Source: Herpomyces periplanetae (taxonomy: Eukaryota; Ascomycota; Laboulbeniomycetes; Herpomycetales; Herpomycetaceae). Taken from it: a stretch of DNA of 64,000 nt. The stretch covers positions 1 through 64,000 of the forward strand of contig WMKJ01000070.1 in assembly GCA_009733715.1 (NCBI GenBank), in the 5' to 3' direction. The position numbers and the translations under genes were made by a program. Under the pieces are notes generated by a model, which ran no database searches, was not told where the DNA came from, and saw nothing but the letters and a program-made list of their open reading frames with translations. Position 1 is the first letter of the stretch. The number at the start of each line of letters is the position of its first letter. This document shows positions 1-9,986 of the stretch, piece after piece.

Positions 1-248
1 TCCCATGCACAGTGATAAATATAGTAGTAGACAAGGGAGGTCTGTTGGAGGCAGGGTGATCCAGGATAAGTGGACAGTGAGAATTGATCATCACACCACA
101 AGTGAAAGGATAATTTAACACAGTATATAAGCATAGGGCGAGCGACGTGTACGCACGTACATGAGAGTTACGCATTAACCAAAGTAAAGCGTCCACGAGT
201 TAACCGGCAAACAATGTTCAACTAGCGGATCAGACGAGAAAAATCACA
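1..248. other. 3' flank of the RasGEF gene
   Basis: Sequence beyond the RasGEF stop codon (the gene reads leftward). No convincing coding frame, RNA gene or repeat is visible here. It probably holds the 3' UTR and polyadenylation region of the minus-strand gene. Confidence 0.4.
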
Positions 249-3200
249 TTATGATTGCAGTGTCGAAGATTGATGAGCACATTCCTTATCTGACAATGCG
301 GATATCCAAAGACATCGAGAGACAATTTCACCTTGAACGGGAAAAGTATAACGAGAACTAGCATTGAGCAAACGCAAAAGATTTCTGACGATGGAAGCCG
401 TAGTACGATGCCGTTCAAAATTAATTAACGGTTGTTGCGGATTCGAAGGATTAGGAATGTAAGACGGTTTCTGCGCGTTTGAGATGAGATCATGAGTATA
501 GATTCCTAGAAAGGAAGGAGCCGAGGTTAGCAAGCAAGAACCAGACGAGCGGGAAGGGAAGGAGGTGTGTTAGAGAAAAGTGGGTCAGATAGAAAGGGAA
601 AAAACAGAAGGAACACGAGCGACGGGCATGAAAAAATTAGGAAGGGCCCTAAAGACGTTTGTTGGAGTGGGGAATGGATGGCGGAGATCAGACTAATGGA
701 GAAAGAATAACCGCACTTCTCTTACCTAAAAATGGAATGCAACCTTCTTCACCGCTGAGAATCACGGGCTCCATTTCGGCGCGGAGAGTGGCAAAATTCC
801 TCGCAGGCGCAAATAACTTCTCTAACTCGTGGAAAACGGATATTTCAGGCATGGAAACGCAATCCCACGTATCCCTTAACCGAGCTACATCAAAGCTCGC
901 TAAAGCTAGTACTATCTGATAAGTGGTCGAATAATTCCGTAACCTTCTGGCGTGGGTAGCGATCCTAATAAATTGTACAATAGTACGAATCCTTTCACCC
1001 AAACTAAGTGTAAGGAGAATTTCCGAAATTATCCATTTTACTGAGAGGTTAAACCGACTTATGGCTAAATCAACCCCAGTAGCTGGCTTACTGAGTAAGT
1101 ACTCGGACCAGTCATATATAGATGCAGGTGATGCGTCCCAACGTAGTTCAACCAAACATCTCCAATCAATTCCTTCCAGTATATCCTTTTCTATAAGTGT
1201 GAATTGTTGTGCTAACATTTCGGCATCATAAAGTAATACAAATGGCAAATGGTCCGGTTGAGCTGGTTGGGGTAACGGTTTACACAATATATCATCTTTC
1301 GGAGGCACGGCCGGCAGGGATGTAGGTTCGGATTGAGTAGGTGAAAATAATGAAGCATCATCTTGTAATACTGTAGGGGAGATTTCCGACATTGGCGGAA
1401 ATCGTAGCGGATGGCTTAGGTATATCTCAGACTGTTTACGTGGTGATGTATGCGCAGAGAGTAAAATGCTATCGACAGCATTTGACGGTGTAAGAGAATT
1501 AGCGCGAGATAATACCGGTGATTGAGAATGTGAATGTGTCCCCGAAGGCGAACAAAACCCCGATTGAGATGGTGATCGCGAGTGGGTTATTGTACTGGAA
1601 CTTGACAAAGACCGAGATAGGCCTTGAGAATCAATGTTCTGATCATACCGAGACGGCACTCGTTCCAACGGTGACGACACAGACTTCGATGAAGACAAGG
1701 ACGATGACCTTAACACTAATCCTGGAGAAGAAGTTAGTGAACAAACGGATGATTTTGACATTGAGTAAATACTAGCTCCTTGCACTTCCTGGGGGGGTAA
1801 TGGTTCAGGCGAATTACCATCAATTTGGGTATCCAAAGGGGTAACTTGTCTGGGGTTGTTGGGGTATAAAGACGGGGGAAGTGATTTAGGCGGTGGTGGG
1901 GGTGGTATAGTTAACTGTGAATTATGACGACCTTCAAGCTTACGCAATGCCGCATCAATACCCCCATCATCATCAGAATTATTTCCATCAGGTATAGCAG
2001 CCAGTTCTGCTACCATAGCATTGAAAGATTCTCTTAAATTTTGATGGGAAGACCGCGTCTCAAACAGTGACAAAGACTTGCGTGAAGCCGACCTTGATAC
2101 ATCTGTAGACGAAGGATGAGTTGAAACGGGTGATTGAAAATCTGACGATGAATCAGATCTGTAAGGAGTAGAAGACGCCGAACGCGGCCTCAGATTTGAG
2201 TTAGTTTTTAAATCCTTCAGCGTACTAGCATCCCTGAGATGGCCACTGGGCTGACGTTTTAACCGCCGTTGAGGAGGTTTGGGATGCAACGTTCCAACTG
2301 GCTTGGGACATGGTTGTGCCAAAACTTTGTTGTCAGTGGCAAAAATTCTTACATTAGTATCACGAGGTGACGATGTATTCGTGGGGATAGCAGGTACCGG
2401 CGGAGGTGGCTTGGAAGGTAAGGCTAAGGCAGTGTAAAAGGAATAATGAGCCCGAGCTCCTAGCTCGTCAATTCTTAAACAAAGTGGAGCTTGATATGGC
2501 TTGCGGGAGGTATGATGTGATAAAGATGGAGTCGGAGAGGGCGAGGAGCCAAAACATTTAGGGGTAAACAGGCAAGGTACTTTTGAAGGGGAGTGGACCG
2601 GATGTCTAGATAATACATGGTAAACACCACCGAACAACTTTTTCATAAGTGAAGCTCGATAGTAGGGAAGCTCCAGGGAATAAGGGTCAGTTGGGTCGAG
2701 TATAAGAACCTGAGGATGAGGTTGTGCGGGTGGGGATGAAATAATGGGTTTAGGTAAGGTTGGAGCTTGAAAGAAAGGTGATACAGGACGGTAAAGTAGG
2801 CCGTTGATTAGATCGCCAGGGTAGGAATTCGGGAGGGCCGTCGTGGGAGGCGGTTGGACCGTGGAACAAAAGGGAAGGTAATAGGAGGATGCATTGGGGG
2901 AAAAAATGACATCGGAATGACCGGAGGCGAACCTTGATGTGCGAAGGGAAGGGGAAATAAGGGGACGGGGCGAGAAGGAGGAATGTGGAGAAGGGGAAGA
3001 CCAAAACTGAACGAAGTTAGGATTGGAGGGAGTGGGATGGGAAGTTCGAACAAAAGAATCTTTTGAAATAAAGGGAATAACATCGGCAGGGGGCGGAAGA
3101 GGGTGGGGAGAGTAATCAGGGAAATGTTGTATGCAGATGCGGAACCAGCATTTCTTTAGATCGTTGAGCAAGTTACGGTGTGATTTAAGAAAGGGAGGAG

Positions 3201-3993
3201 GTGGTGAAAGAGAGAGTAATTGATGGTAAAGAGAGTTAAGATGAAGGCAAAACTGTTGTCGAAGACCTGGTTGGGGAAGGAAATCGTCGGGAAAATAGTT
3301 GAGGATCCAGTGGCGCAGAGCGACATAAGAGCGAAGGGCAATTGAGCGATGTAGGGGAAGGTTTGATGAAAGGGAAGATTGGAGACGATGAAAAAGGAGG
3401 TGTAAAAGATGAGAAGGGGTGAGGAATAGGCGGAAGGTTAGGAAGAAGTCGGATAGAAGTGGATAATCGACAGAACAGGGAGAAGTAATGTGGGCAATAA
3501 GATGATCGGGCGTGGCAGCGGCTAAGTGGCATGAAGTTGAAGGACTATTAGAGGGAGCACCAGAGGATTCGTTCTGGTGGGCTGGCCGATCAAGGTAGAA
3601 GAAAATAACGGAGGAATGGCATATGCTTTCTTCTTTGCTATTATACAATTGGTGAACATCACTAGTACTTGAGGTATAGCGAAGAAGAGGCAGCGGAGGA
3701 TGGAAGGCATTGTTGGCACGAAATGATGAGGGAGAAGGGGGAGGTAAAGGAGGCAAATTAGAGGATGAGCGAGGTGGACGGACGAGGACTTTTACGGTGG
3801 AAGAAGGTTTTGACGAAGGTGATGAATAGATGGACTCAATTGCGAGAGCGGAGGATGGGGGACGGGAGAGAAGTGGAGAAGAGGGTGTAGGGGAGATAGG
3901 GGGAGGGGAAGGAGGCGGAGGTAATGGACGAAGTTGAAGAAGTGCATTATTCCCGACATTAGATACGAAGAAGTTTGATCGATAGGAGGACAT
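249..3993 (-). CDS. Ras guanine-nucleotide exchange factor, Lte1-type layout
   Basis: Two exons: 3993-726 and 505-249, giving 1174 residues. The frame stays open to 4119, but the first ATG is at 3993. The junction is phase 1: the donor follows TTTTTAG and the acceptor TTTCTAG precedes GAATCTATACTC, restoring the RasGEF motif CIPFLG-IYTHDL. An N-terminal exchange motif (REM; SDFFLTFRLFL) lies near residues 160-280 and a CDC25 catalytic domain near 915-1174 (ERIRTIVQFIRIA, CIPFLG, closing in LINFERHR). The roughly 600 residues between are Ser/Pro-rich and look disordered, and the N-terminus has proline runs. REM and catalytic parts this far apart recall yeast Lte1 rather than Cdc25, where they are close; there is no SH3 domain. 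Expected role: loading GTP on a Ras-family GTPase at the membrane or bud/septum cortex. Which GTPase it serves is unknown; a Ras gene lies 48 kb away in this window. Confidence 0.85.
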
Positions 3994-4167
3994 TAATGCA
4001 AGTGGGGGAGGGGGGAGAAGGGTGTTTGGCCAAGTAGGAAGCGAAGTCACGAGACAAGGGAGCAAGGTGTATGAAGGGGAGGGAGGAATGGGTTGAACAA
4101 AGAAGTCAAGTAAGAACAAAAATAAATGTCAAAGTGAGTGAATAAAGCGAGAAAGAGGAGCGAAAAG

Positions 4168-5877
4168 ATGGGAATTTGGTTTATTTTGATTCAGAATCGG
4201 CAGTAAGTAAAAAGTAAGGGAATTGTCGAGGGAAGAAGAGCTAATTAAGGATAGGGGAAAAACGCGATTAGCGAAATGGTACTCAGGGCACGATGTAAGT
4301 GAAGCATGGAGAAATAAGGCAAAGGTGATAGAAGGGAGAAGGGGGGGTAGATGAAAGTCGGGGAGAGAGAATGGATGAAGTATTGGTGAAGAAATCCAAA
4401 CAAAAGGATGACATGGGTGGTTCGAAGGGTGATAAAAGAGGGAAAGCCCACGAAGAAAATCCGTCGACGAAATTGTGGACGAAGCGAGCCTTTTAACATT
4501 GTGACGAAAAGCTGGAGGAAAAACATTTATCCGGGGCGAGGAAAAAAGTGGAGAGCAGGGAGGGAAGTTGAAGTACGGGAAAATGTTGAGAGGAGTGGGT
4601 AAAGAAGGAACGAACGGATGGGTGAGGGTGAGGATGGTGGTGAAGGAGATGTTGAGGGTGAGAGAGGTGTTGAGGGTGAGGTTGAGAAATTTAATGGCCG
4701 ACGCATGGAAGGTTGATGGAAGGTTAATCGAAGCATTTTTGGCAAGATTCTTATCGGCTCTAGCTTCAGCATCGCCGTGCTAATCTTCATTTCTTCTCCT
4801 GCTAACTACCCACCCCATCCAGGACAACGAAAAACGCAGAATCTCCAGCCAAATCCACAAACTCGTATCGGCACGTGACAAACGCTTCCTCTCAAACTTT
4901 GTACGTCTAGATAATCTCTTTGACAATGGAGTGGCTATCCAACTTGTTTCAAAACGATATGCTGGACTCTACTTTTGCGTGGCGCAAGACATCGAAGACA
5001 ATAGTTTTGTTGCACTACAATCAATCCATTACTTCTTGGAATTGTTGGACGCTTTCTTCGGTTCGGTTTGTGAACTTGACCTCGTATTCAATTTTTATAA
5101 AGTAAGCCTTTTCCTTAATTCACGTTTTTGCCTGTTAGACCCTTTTCTCTTCATTTGTCAACCCGTATATCCGTCGTTCTCTTATCTTGTCAATCTGCTC
5201 TTACCCCTGCAATATACTTTTCCTTCGCCTTGATTTGCCCTCTTCCCCTCTTCCTTCCCTTCACTTATTCTGTTAACTTTTCCTTTCCCTTCCCTCCCCT
5301 CCCCTCCCCTCCCCTCCCATCCCATCCCTTCTTAATATAAAAGGTATCCCCCTCTCATACATTTCCAAAACTTCACGCAGCTTCTCATCCTTCCCCTCTG
5401 AATCCTTTTTCTCGTGTTTTCTCTTTCAAAGTAAATATTTATCTTTTTATTCTCATCTAGTATTGTCTTATATAGTGTTGTGTTGTACGGTTTGGAATCT
5501 TTTCGTGTTGTGTCGTGTTGTGTCGTGTCGTGTCGTGTCATCTCGTTTTATTTTATTTTATTACTCTCTTCTTGTCAAGTTGGACTCTCGTCCGCTATCT
5601 CTCATCCGATTTGTGTATCACATTTTCCCGTTAAATCTCCTTGTTTCTATTCCATATCCCCTTCATTCCTCTCTTTCATCATTCACTTTCCCTTGCCTCC
5701 CTTCTCTCCTTCACATCGTCCGTACATTTCTATCGTCTCCGTTTTTCCTCTAATCACTTCTTCCCTGTCGCCTAGGTCTATTCTATCCTCGACGAAATCT
5801 TTCTTGCCGGTGAAATTCAAGACTCGTGTAAATCTCGAATCCTCACACGTCTCGAACACCTCGAACATTTAGATTAG
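4168..5877 (+). CDS. APS2: AP-2 complex sigma (small) adaptin
   Basis: Four exons: 4168-4202, 4255-4294, 4823-5101 and 5776-5877, 456 nt, 151 residues. Exon 1 encodes MGIWFILIQNRQ, exon 2 GKTRLAKWYSGHD; together they match the AP-2 sigma start (FILIQNR.GKTRLAKWY). Exon 3 carries KRYAGLYFC and VCELDLVFNFYK; exon 4 starts VYSILDEIFLAGEI, the AP-2 sigma signature. AP-1 and AP-3 sigma differ at these sites, so the call is specific. The protein is the small core subunit of the clathrin adaptor that picks cargo at the plasma membrane. The four exons are joined in phase; introns are 52, 528 and 674 nt, long for this window, and the last contains two pentanucleotide repeats. The start codon is 174 bp from that of the divergent RasGEF, and the stop is 11 bp before the pepsin ATG. 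Confidence 0.9.
5288..5327. repeat. (CCCTC)n pentanucleotide repeat in AP-2 sigma intron 3
   Basis: Tandem CCCTC units, decaying at the 3' end to CCCAT. It lies inside the 674-nt third intron of the AP-2 sigma gene and within the presumed promoter region of the following pepsin gene. Confidence 0.85.
5504..5540. repeat. (GTGTC/GTGTT)n pentanucleotide repeat in AP-2 sigma intron 3
   Basis: About seven 5-bp units of TGTCG/TGTTG. It is 180 bp downstream of the CCCTC repeat in the same intron. Slippage there would alter intron length without touching coding sequence. Confidence 0.85.
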
Positions 5878-5888
5878 TCCTCGTCAAA

Positions 5889-7064
5889 ATGTTTTTTTTA
5901 CCCTTTCTCCTCTTTACTACGTCCTACGCCGGCACTACTACCCTCTCTCTCACTCGTATAGCACCAGATTCCGTTGATCCCCTTGCTCACATCACCCGAC
6001 TTGCCCTCAAATATGACGCTGTCCTCCCTCCCTATATCGCTAACCACGTGAATATCAATGCTGCTAACCGTCAATTTACCTTGCCCATTTCAAACTATAT
6101 GAACGCTCAATACTACGCTTCTGTCAGCGTTGGTAATCCCAAGCAAGAGTTCAAAGTTGTCCTTGATACTGGCTCTTCGAATTTCTGGGTTCCTTCATCT
6201 CAATGTTATTCTATAGCTTGCTTTGTTCATACAAAGTATTCTCATTCTGATTCTACTACCTATAGGTCCAATGGCACAAAGCTCTCCATAACTTACGGTT
6301 CCGGTTCTCTATCCGGTATTGTCTCCCATGATTCAATCCATGTCGGTGATATCGAAATTAAGGATCAAACCTTCATTGAAGCTACCTCTGAGCCATCTCT
6401 TTCCTTTGCTTTGGGAAAGTTTGACGGAATTTTTGGGCTTGCTTTTGATACTATCTCGGTTGGTAACATTAAACCCCCTCACATTAGCATGGTTGAACAA
6501 GGCCATCTTGATAAACCAGTTTTCTCCTTTTACCTCGCCGATTCTTCTGCTCCTGATACTGCTTCCGAGATACTTTTTGGTGGCTCTAATTCCAATCATT
6601 ATACCGGTGAATTAATCACTCTACCTTTACGTCGCAAGGGTTTTTGGGAAGTTGAACTTAACTCCATTAAGTTGGGAAATTTTACCCAAACCGTCAAAAA
6701 TGGTGGTGCCGTCCTAGATACTGGTACAACCCTTATGGTTTTCCCAGTTGCCATGGCTGATGCTTTGAATGCTCAAATCGGTGCTAAAAAGGCCTTTTTT
6801 GGCTACGGAGCTAGCTATGTTGAATGTGAGAAACGCTCTTCTCTTCCCGATTTGACCTTCATGTTAAACAACAAACCCTTTACAATTACTGCCTTTGATT
6901 ATACCATTGATATCGGCGGTGATTGTATTTCTGCCTTCACCGGAATGGAACTCAGCAATAAACTTAGCTCATTGGTTATTTTAGGTGATACTTTCCTTCG
7001 TCGATACTATTCCGTTCACGATTTCGGTGCTGGAACTATCTCTCTTGCACGATCCAAACCTTGA
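5889..7064 (+). CDS. PEP4: Vacuolar pepsin-type aspartic protease (saccharopepsin-like)
   Basis: Single exon, 391 residues, the usual length for fungal proteinase A. A short hydrophobic signal peptide (MFFLPFLLFTTSYA) is followed by a propeptide; the mature enzyme should begin near residue 65-75. The two catalytic motifs are present: DTGSSNFWVP with Asp93 and DTGTT near residue 276; the flap region YGSGSLSG is also intact. Cysteine spacing (QCYSIAC) matches the family. It would be sorted through the secretory pathway to the vacuole and there cleave and activate other hydrolases. A secreted pepsin is the alternative, but the short propeptide and the DKPVFSFYLA segment resemble Pep4. The ATG is 11 bp after the AP-2 sigma stop, so its promoter must lie within that gene. 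Confidence 0.9.
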   Translation: MFFLPFLLFTTSYAGTTTLSLTRIAPDSVDPLAHITRLALKYDAVLPPYIANHVNINAANRQFTLPISNYMNAQYYASVSVGNPKQEFKVVLDTGSSNFWVPSSQCYSIACFVHTKYSHSDSTTYRSNGTKLSITYGSGSLSGIVSHDSIHVGDIEIKDQTFIEATSEPSLSFALGKFDGIFGLAFDTISVGNIKPPHISMVEQGHLDKPVFSFYLADSSAPDTASEILFGGSNSNHYTGELITLPLRRKGFWEVELNSIKLGNFTQTVKNGGAVLDTGTTLMVFPVAMADALNAQIGAKKAFFGYGASYVECEKRSSLPDLTFMLNNKPFTITAFDYTIDIGGDCISAFTGMELSNKLSSLVILGDTFLRRYYSVHDFGAGTISLARSKP

Positions 7065-7662
7065 TTATCTTGTAATTTCATCACCCTCTTTTAACCCTTC
7101 TAAATTATACAAATACCTACCCTCCCTCTCGTACTTTATACCTCATCGTGTTAGTTTGTCTATTTTCCAATATTGTTATATTCTCATGTTCAAGTTTTTT
7201 CACCTACTCTTCATGTTTCCTAAAGACTAGTCTACAATCTACATACTTTTACTCATGAACTTGGTCAGTTTCGCCCCACTTTATCGTCTCGTCTCAACTC
7301 CACCACTCTATTCCAAAATACATTTCTACCGTATCAATCGTCCGGTGTTGATCCGCTTTTAAATCGGTCACTATTTTTATTGAACTTCTTCATCTCGTCT
7401 GATCTTATCAATAGTTTAGACTTACTCCGCAACCCATTTTTCTTTTTTCCCGTAAACAAACGCGCTTTTATCTATTCATGTATAAATATCACCATTATCC
7501 CCTACACTTTCTCGTAGCCTGCCCAGTTCGTATTCCATTTGACTTTTCGTATAATTTCTCCTCTTTTAAACATTCAGCTTTGTCTGCCTCCACTTAAAGT
7601 TTATACTTAAGAATACGCGGCCTTGTCTATTATAAGCCTTACATTCCCAGTGGACAGTTCTA
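7065..7662. other. Intergenic, pepsin 3' flank and SH3-protein leader
   Basis: AT/CT-rich sequence with no conserved coding frame. It should hold the pepsin 3' UTR and the promoter of the downstream SH3 gene. Nothing else recognised. Confidence 0.4.
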
Positions 7663-9258
7663 ATGTCTCCACCCCCTCCATGGATTTTTTCATCAATGCC
7701 CAGACCACCACCCTTGGGTTCATTGCCCGTTATATCACCGACTGCCGCTAGAAGTCTACCTGTGGTCACGTACTATTCAGTTGTTTATATAACACTGCCA
7801 CATTCACCTACGAGTCGATTCCCAACGGTAAATGCCATGATCACTAGCGGCGCTGTTTTGGCTCCCACGTCTACTTTAACCTTGCCTACATCGACGGTCA
7901 CAATTTCAATTCCGTCGGGAGCTAGAGTATCGGGAACCAGTGCCAAATCGCCTTCAGTGAATCGTGGGCTTCTATCATTAGCTTTGCTCATAGCGTTAAT
8001 TTGTGTAGCGGCAATTATTTTTGCTTATACGCGTTACCGTGGGCGGCGTAATCGTCTACGAAAAGATGCACGGTCGACCATCCACGTTGAGCCGCTAGAC
8101 AAGTCTTGCCAAATTCCGTACTCTTCCCCCTCGGGTCCACTTAGTCCCCTTAAGGCGGCATCACTTACACGGGGAAAGGTGGGAAATAATAATCGGGGCA
8201 ATATTACGAGTGCCATTTCTTTTTTTTCCATTGCACCTAGGTCGTCCTCATCACCGATTCCACAAATTTGTTCCCTTCGTTTTAGCAATTTTCGTTTTTC
8301 ATCCCAGGTACTGCCATCATCACGTCAAGTTGTCTCACCATGTCCATCGCCCTCACCGTCTCAGTCGACGGCGGGGTCGGAGTCATCTTCTGGTTCTAGT
8401 ATAGAGAAATCCGCCTCACCAATGGCGAGCCCGAGTGAGCGAGGTGAGAACAAGACGATAAGGTCATCATTAACAACAATTCCCAAAGCGGCATTGATTA
8501 GACCTCCAAAGTATACATTATACTCTAGGGAAGTGGGCAAAAGATCGTCGGGGGTAGGGCTCAATTCCGGAACTAAGACTTTGGTTGGGCCACCACTTAA
8601 TTCAAAGCCTGAAAAGTTTAAGCAGCAAGAAGAGGCATTGCAGGACTTGAGAGAACATTCCAGTGTTGGATTACGTGGTCTGATAAGGGAAGAGTCAAAT
8701 ACAGCTTCTTCAGCCAGAAGGATGTCGAGTGAGGGAAAAAGTCGAATGAGTAATGGCGAAAACTTTAACGTTAGATTAAGCAAATCGGCCAAGTTCATAC
8801 AAAGCAACGGGAATTTGCTTAGCATGATTAGTGGAAACGGTGAATCAGGAGAGCCACAGATATATGAAGTTAAAGGAACCTATACGGGAAAAATGAATGA
8901 TGAGTTGCCATTACGTATGGGCGAGCGTGTTCAATTATGGCACACTTATGGAGATGGTTGGTCTCTGTGTTCTAAGTTGGGGGATCGTGGTTTTGGTGTG
9001 GTTCCGAGAATGCTTCTTTCAGAAGAGCCGGTTAAAGATTTGCGTCAAGTCCCCTGCAATAACAGTGTGTCAAGTAACTCCTTGGATGGGGAATTCCCGC
9101 ATCGGATGGATCGCAACAGTATAAAATCTGGCCTTCAAACCGCATCGGGCTATTGTGAACGGGGTAATATTGGGGTTATTAATGAATTAGAAAGTATACA
9201 GAATGGGTCATTGTTGTCAAAAAGCTTGAGTGTGGACGGAAAAGAAGCTGAAGTATGA
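7663..9258 (+). CDS. Single-pass membrane protein with C-terminal SH3 domain (Fus1-like layout)
   Basis: Single exon of 531 residues. A Pro/Ser/Thr-rich N-terminus without a clear signal peptide precedes one transmembrane helix at about residues 101-124 (LLSLALLIALICVAAIIFAY), followed at once by a strongly basic stretch (RYRGRRNRLRK), which places the long C-terminal part in the cytosol by the positive-inside rule. After about 270 low-complexity Ser-rich residues comes an SH3 domain at about 397-460, recognised by ELPLRMGERVQLWHTYGDGW and the closing GFGVVPRMLL. Size and order match yeast Fus1, the cell-fusion scaffold, and related fungal SH3 membrane proteins. Orthology is not proven because only the SH3 fold is conserved. 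Expected role: an adaptor at the plasma membrane binding proline-rich partners during polarised growth or fusion. Confidence 0.75.
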   Translation: MSPPPPWIFSSMPRPPPLGSLPVISPTAARSLPVVTYYSVVYITLPHSPTSRFPTVNAMITSGAVLAPTSTLTLPTSTVTISIPSGARVSGTSAKSPSVNRGLLSLALLIALICVAAIIFAYTRYRGRRNRLRKDARSTIHVEPLDKSCQIPYSSPSGPLSPLKAASLTRGKVGNNNRGNITSAISFFSIAPRSSSSPIPQICSLRFSNFRFSSQVLPSSRQVVSPCPSPSPSQSTAGSESSSGSSIEKSASPMASPSERGENKTIRSSLTTIPKAALIRPPKYTLYSREVGKRSSGVGLNSGTKTLVGPPLNSKPEKFKQQEEALQDLREHSSVGLRGLIREESNTASSARRMSSEGKSRMSNGENFNVRLSKSAKFIQSNGNLLSMISGNGESGEPQIYEVKGTYTGKMNDELPLRMGERVQLWHTYGDGWSLCSKLGDRGFGVVPRMLLSEEPVKDLRQVPCNNSVSSNSLDGEFPHRMDRNSIKSGLQTASGYCERGNIGVINELESIQNGSLLSKSLSVDGKEAEV

Positions 9259-9986
9259 ATTACAAGTATTGCCAGATTATCCCGGACTTGAAAATTCCCA
9301 AACGGGGGTTTATCGTGTTTCAAATCGACACGCGTTATGACGGATTGGCATAGTAATGAGCCCGTTACACCCAACTAGATTGGTTTGTAACCCACGCGGG
9401 ATGCTTAATGGAGAAATTGTGATTAATGCGCACACGCGCCCACCCGCAATCATCAACATTTGAGTTGTTCGCAATCTTCTCCCGTCGACAAGCCTCCGAG
9501 CCAGCGCCACAGTTATGTCACATGACCGGCGGTGGCGGTGGGTGGCGCAGGATGTGTGGCGCCCAGTGCTATTTTTAGGGGGTTTGGTGCCCCCAAAAGC
9601 TCTTTTGGGATGTGCGACTTGAGCTTATTTTCTGGATCTTGTTCCATGGTTAGCTTGGTTAATGTGCTTTTGTGCATCAATTTGGTTGGCTATTGTGATC
9701 CAGAGAAATTCTTGAGTGTAACTTCTTTCGGGTTTAGCTGGTTTGCGTAAATTTTTGATTATGTAGTGTGGAGTTAAGTTGATTATGCACTGGGGGAACA
9801 CTGTCGGTCAAATTATTTCTATATTTTTTCTCCTCGCGCATTGTGTGCAAGTATCTAACCGTAAAGGTTATTAGCTTGTCGATTCATTGTCAAGTTTAAT
9901 TTGAATCGGATAGTTGACTTTTAGGCGTACGTAACGGTGTGCGAAGTTAACGGCAAGACTTTTTCTCTTGACTCTTGTGTATAATA
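9259..9986. other. Intergenic between SH3 protein and EBP1-like gene
   Basis: Non-coding 728 bp with a C/G-rich patch around 9520-9580. No conserved frame, RNA gene or repeat seen; probably 3' flank then promoter of the EBP1-like gene. Confidence 0.4.

Noticed and set aside
4408-4602. Frame starting MTWVVRRVIKEGKPTKK, first thought to be a sigma-adaptin start
   Set aside because: The true AP-2 sigma start was found at 4168 with the correct FILIQNR and GKTRLAKWY, in phase with the rest.
4245-4790. Minus-strand and plus-strand frames between the RasGEF and AP-2 sigma
   Set aside because: The region is the second intron of AP-2 sigma and the composition (Ser/Pro or Arg/Val-rich) is that of a simple purine/pyrimidine bias.
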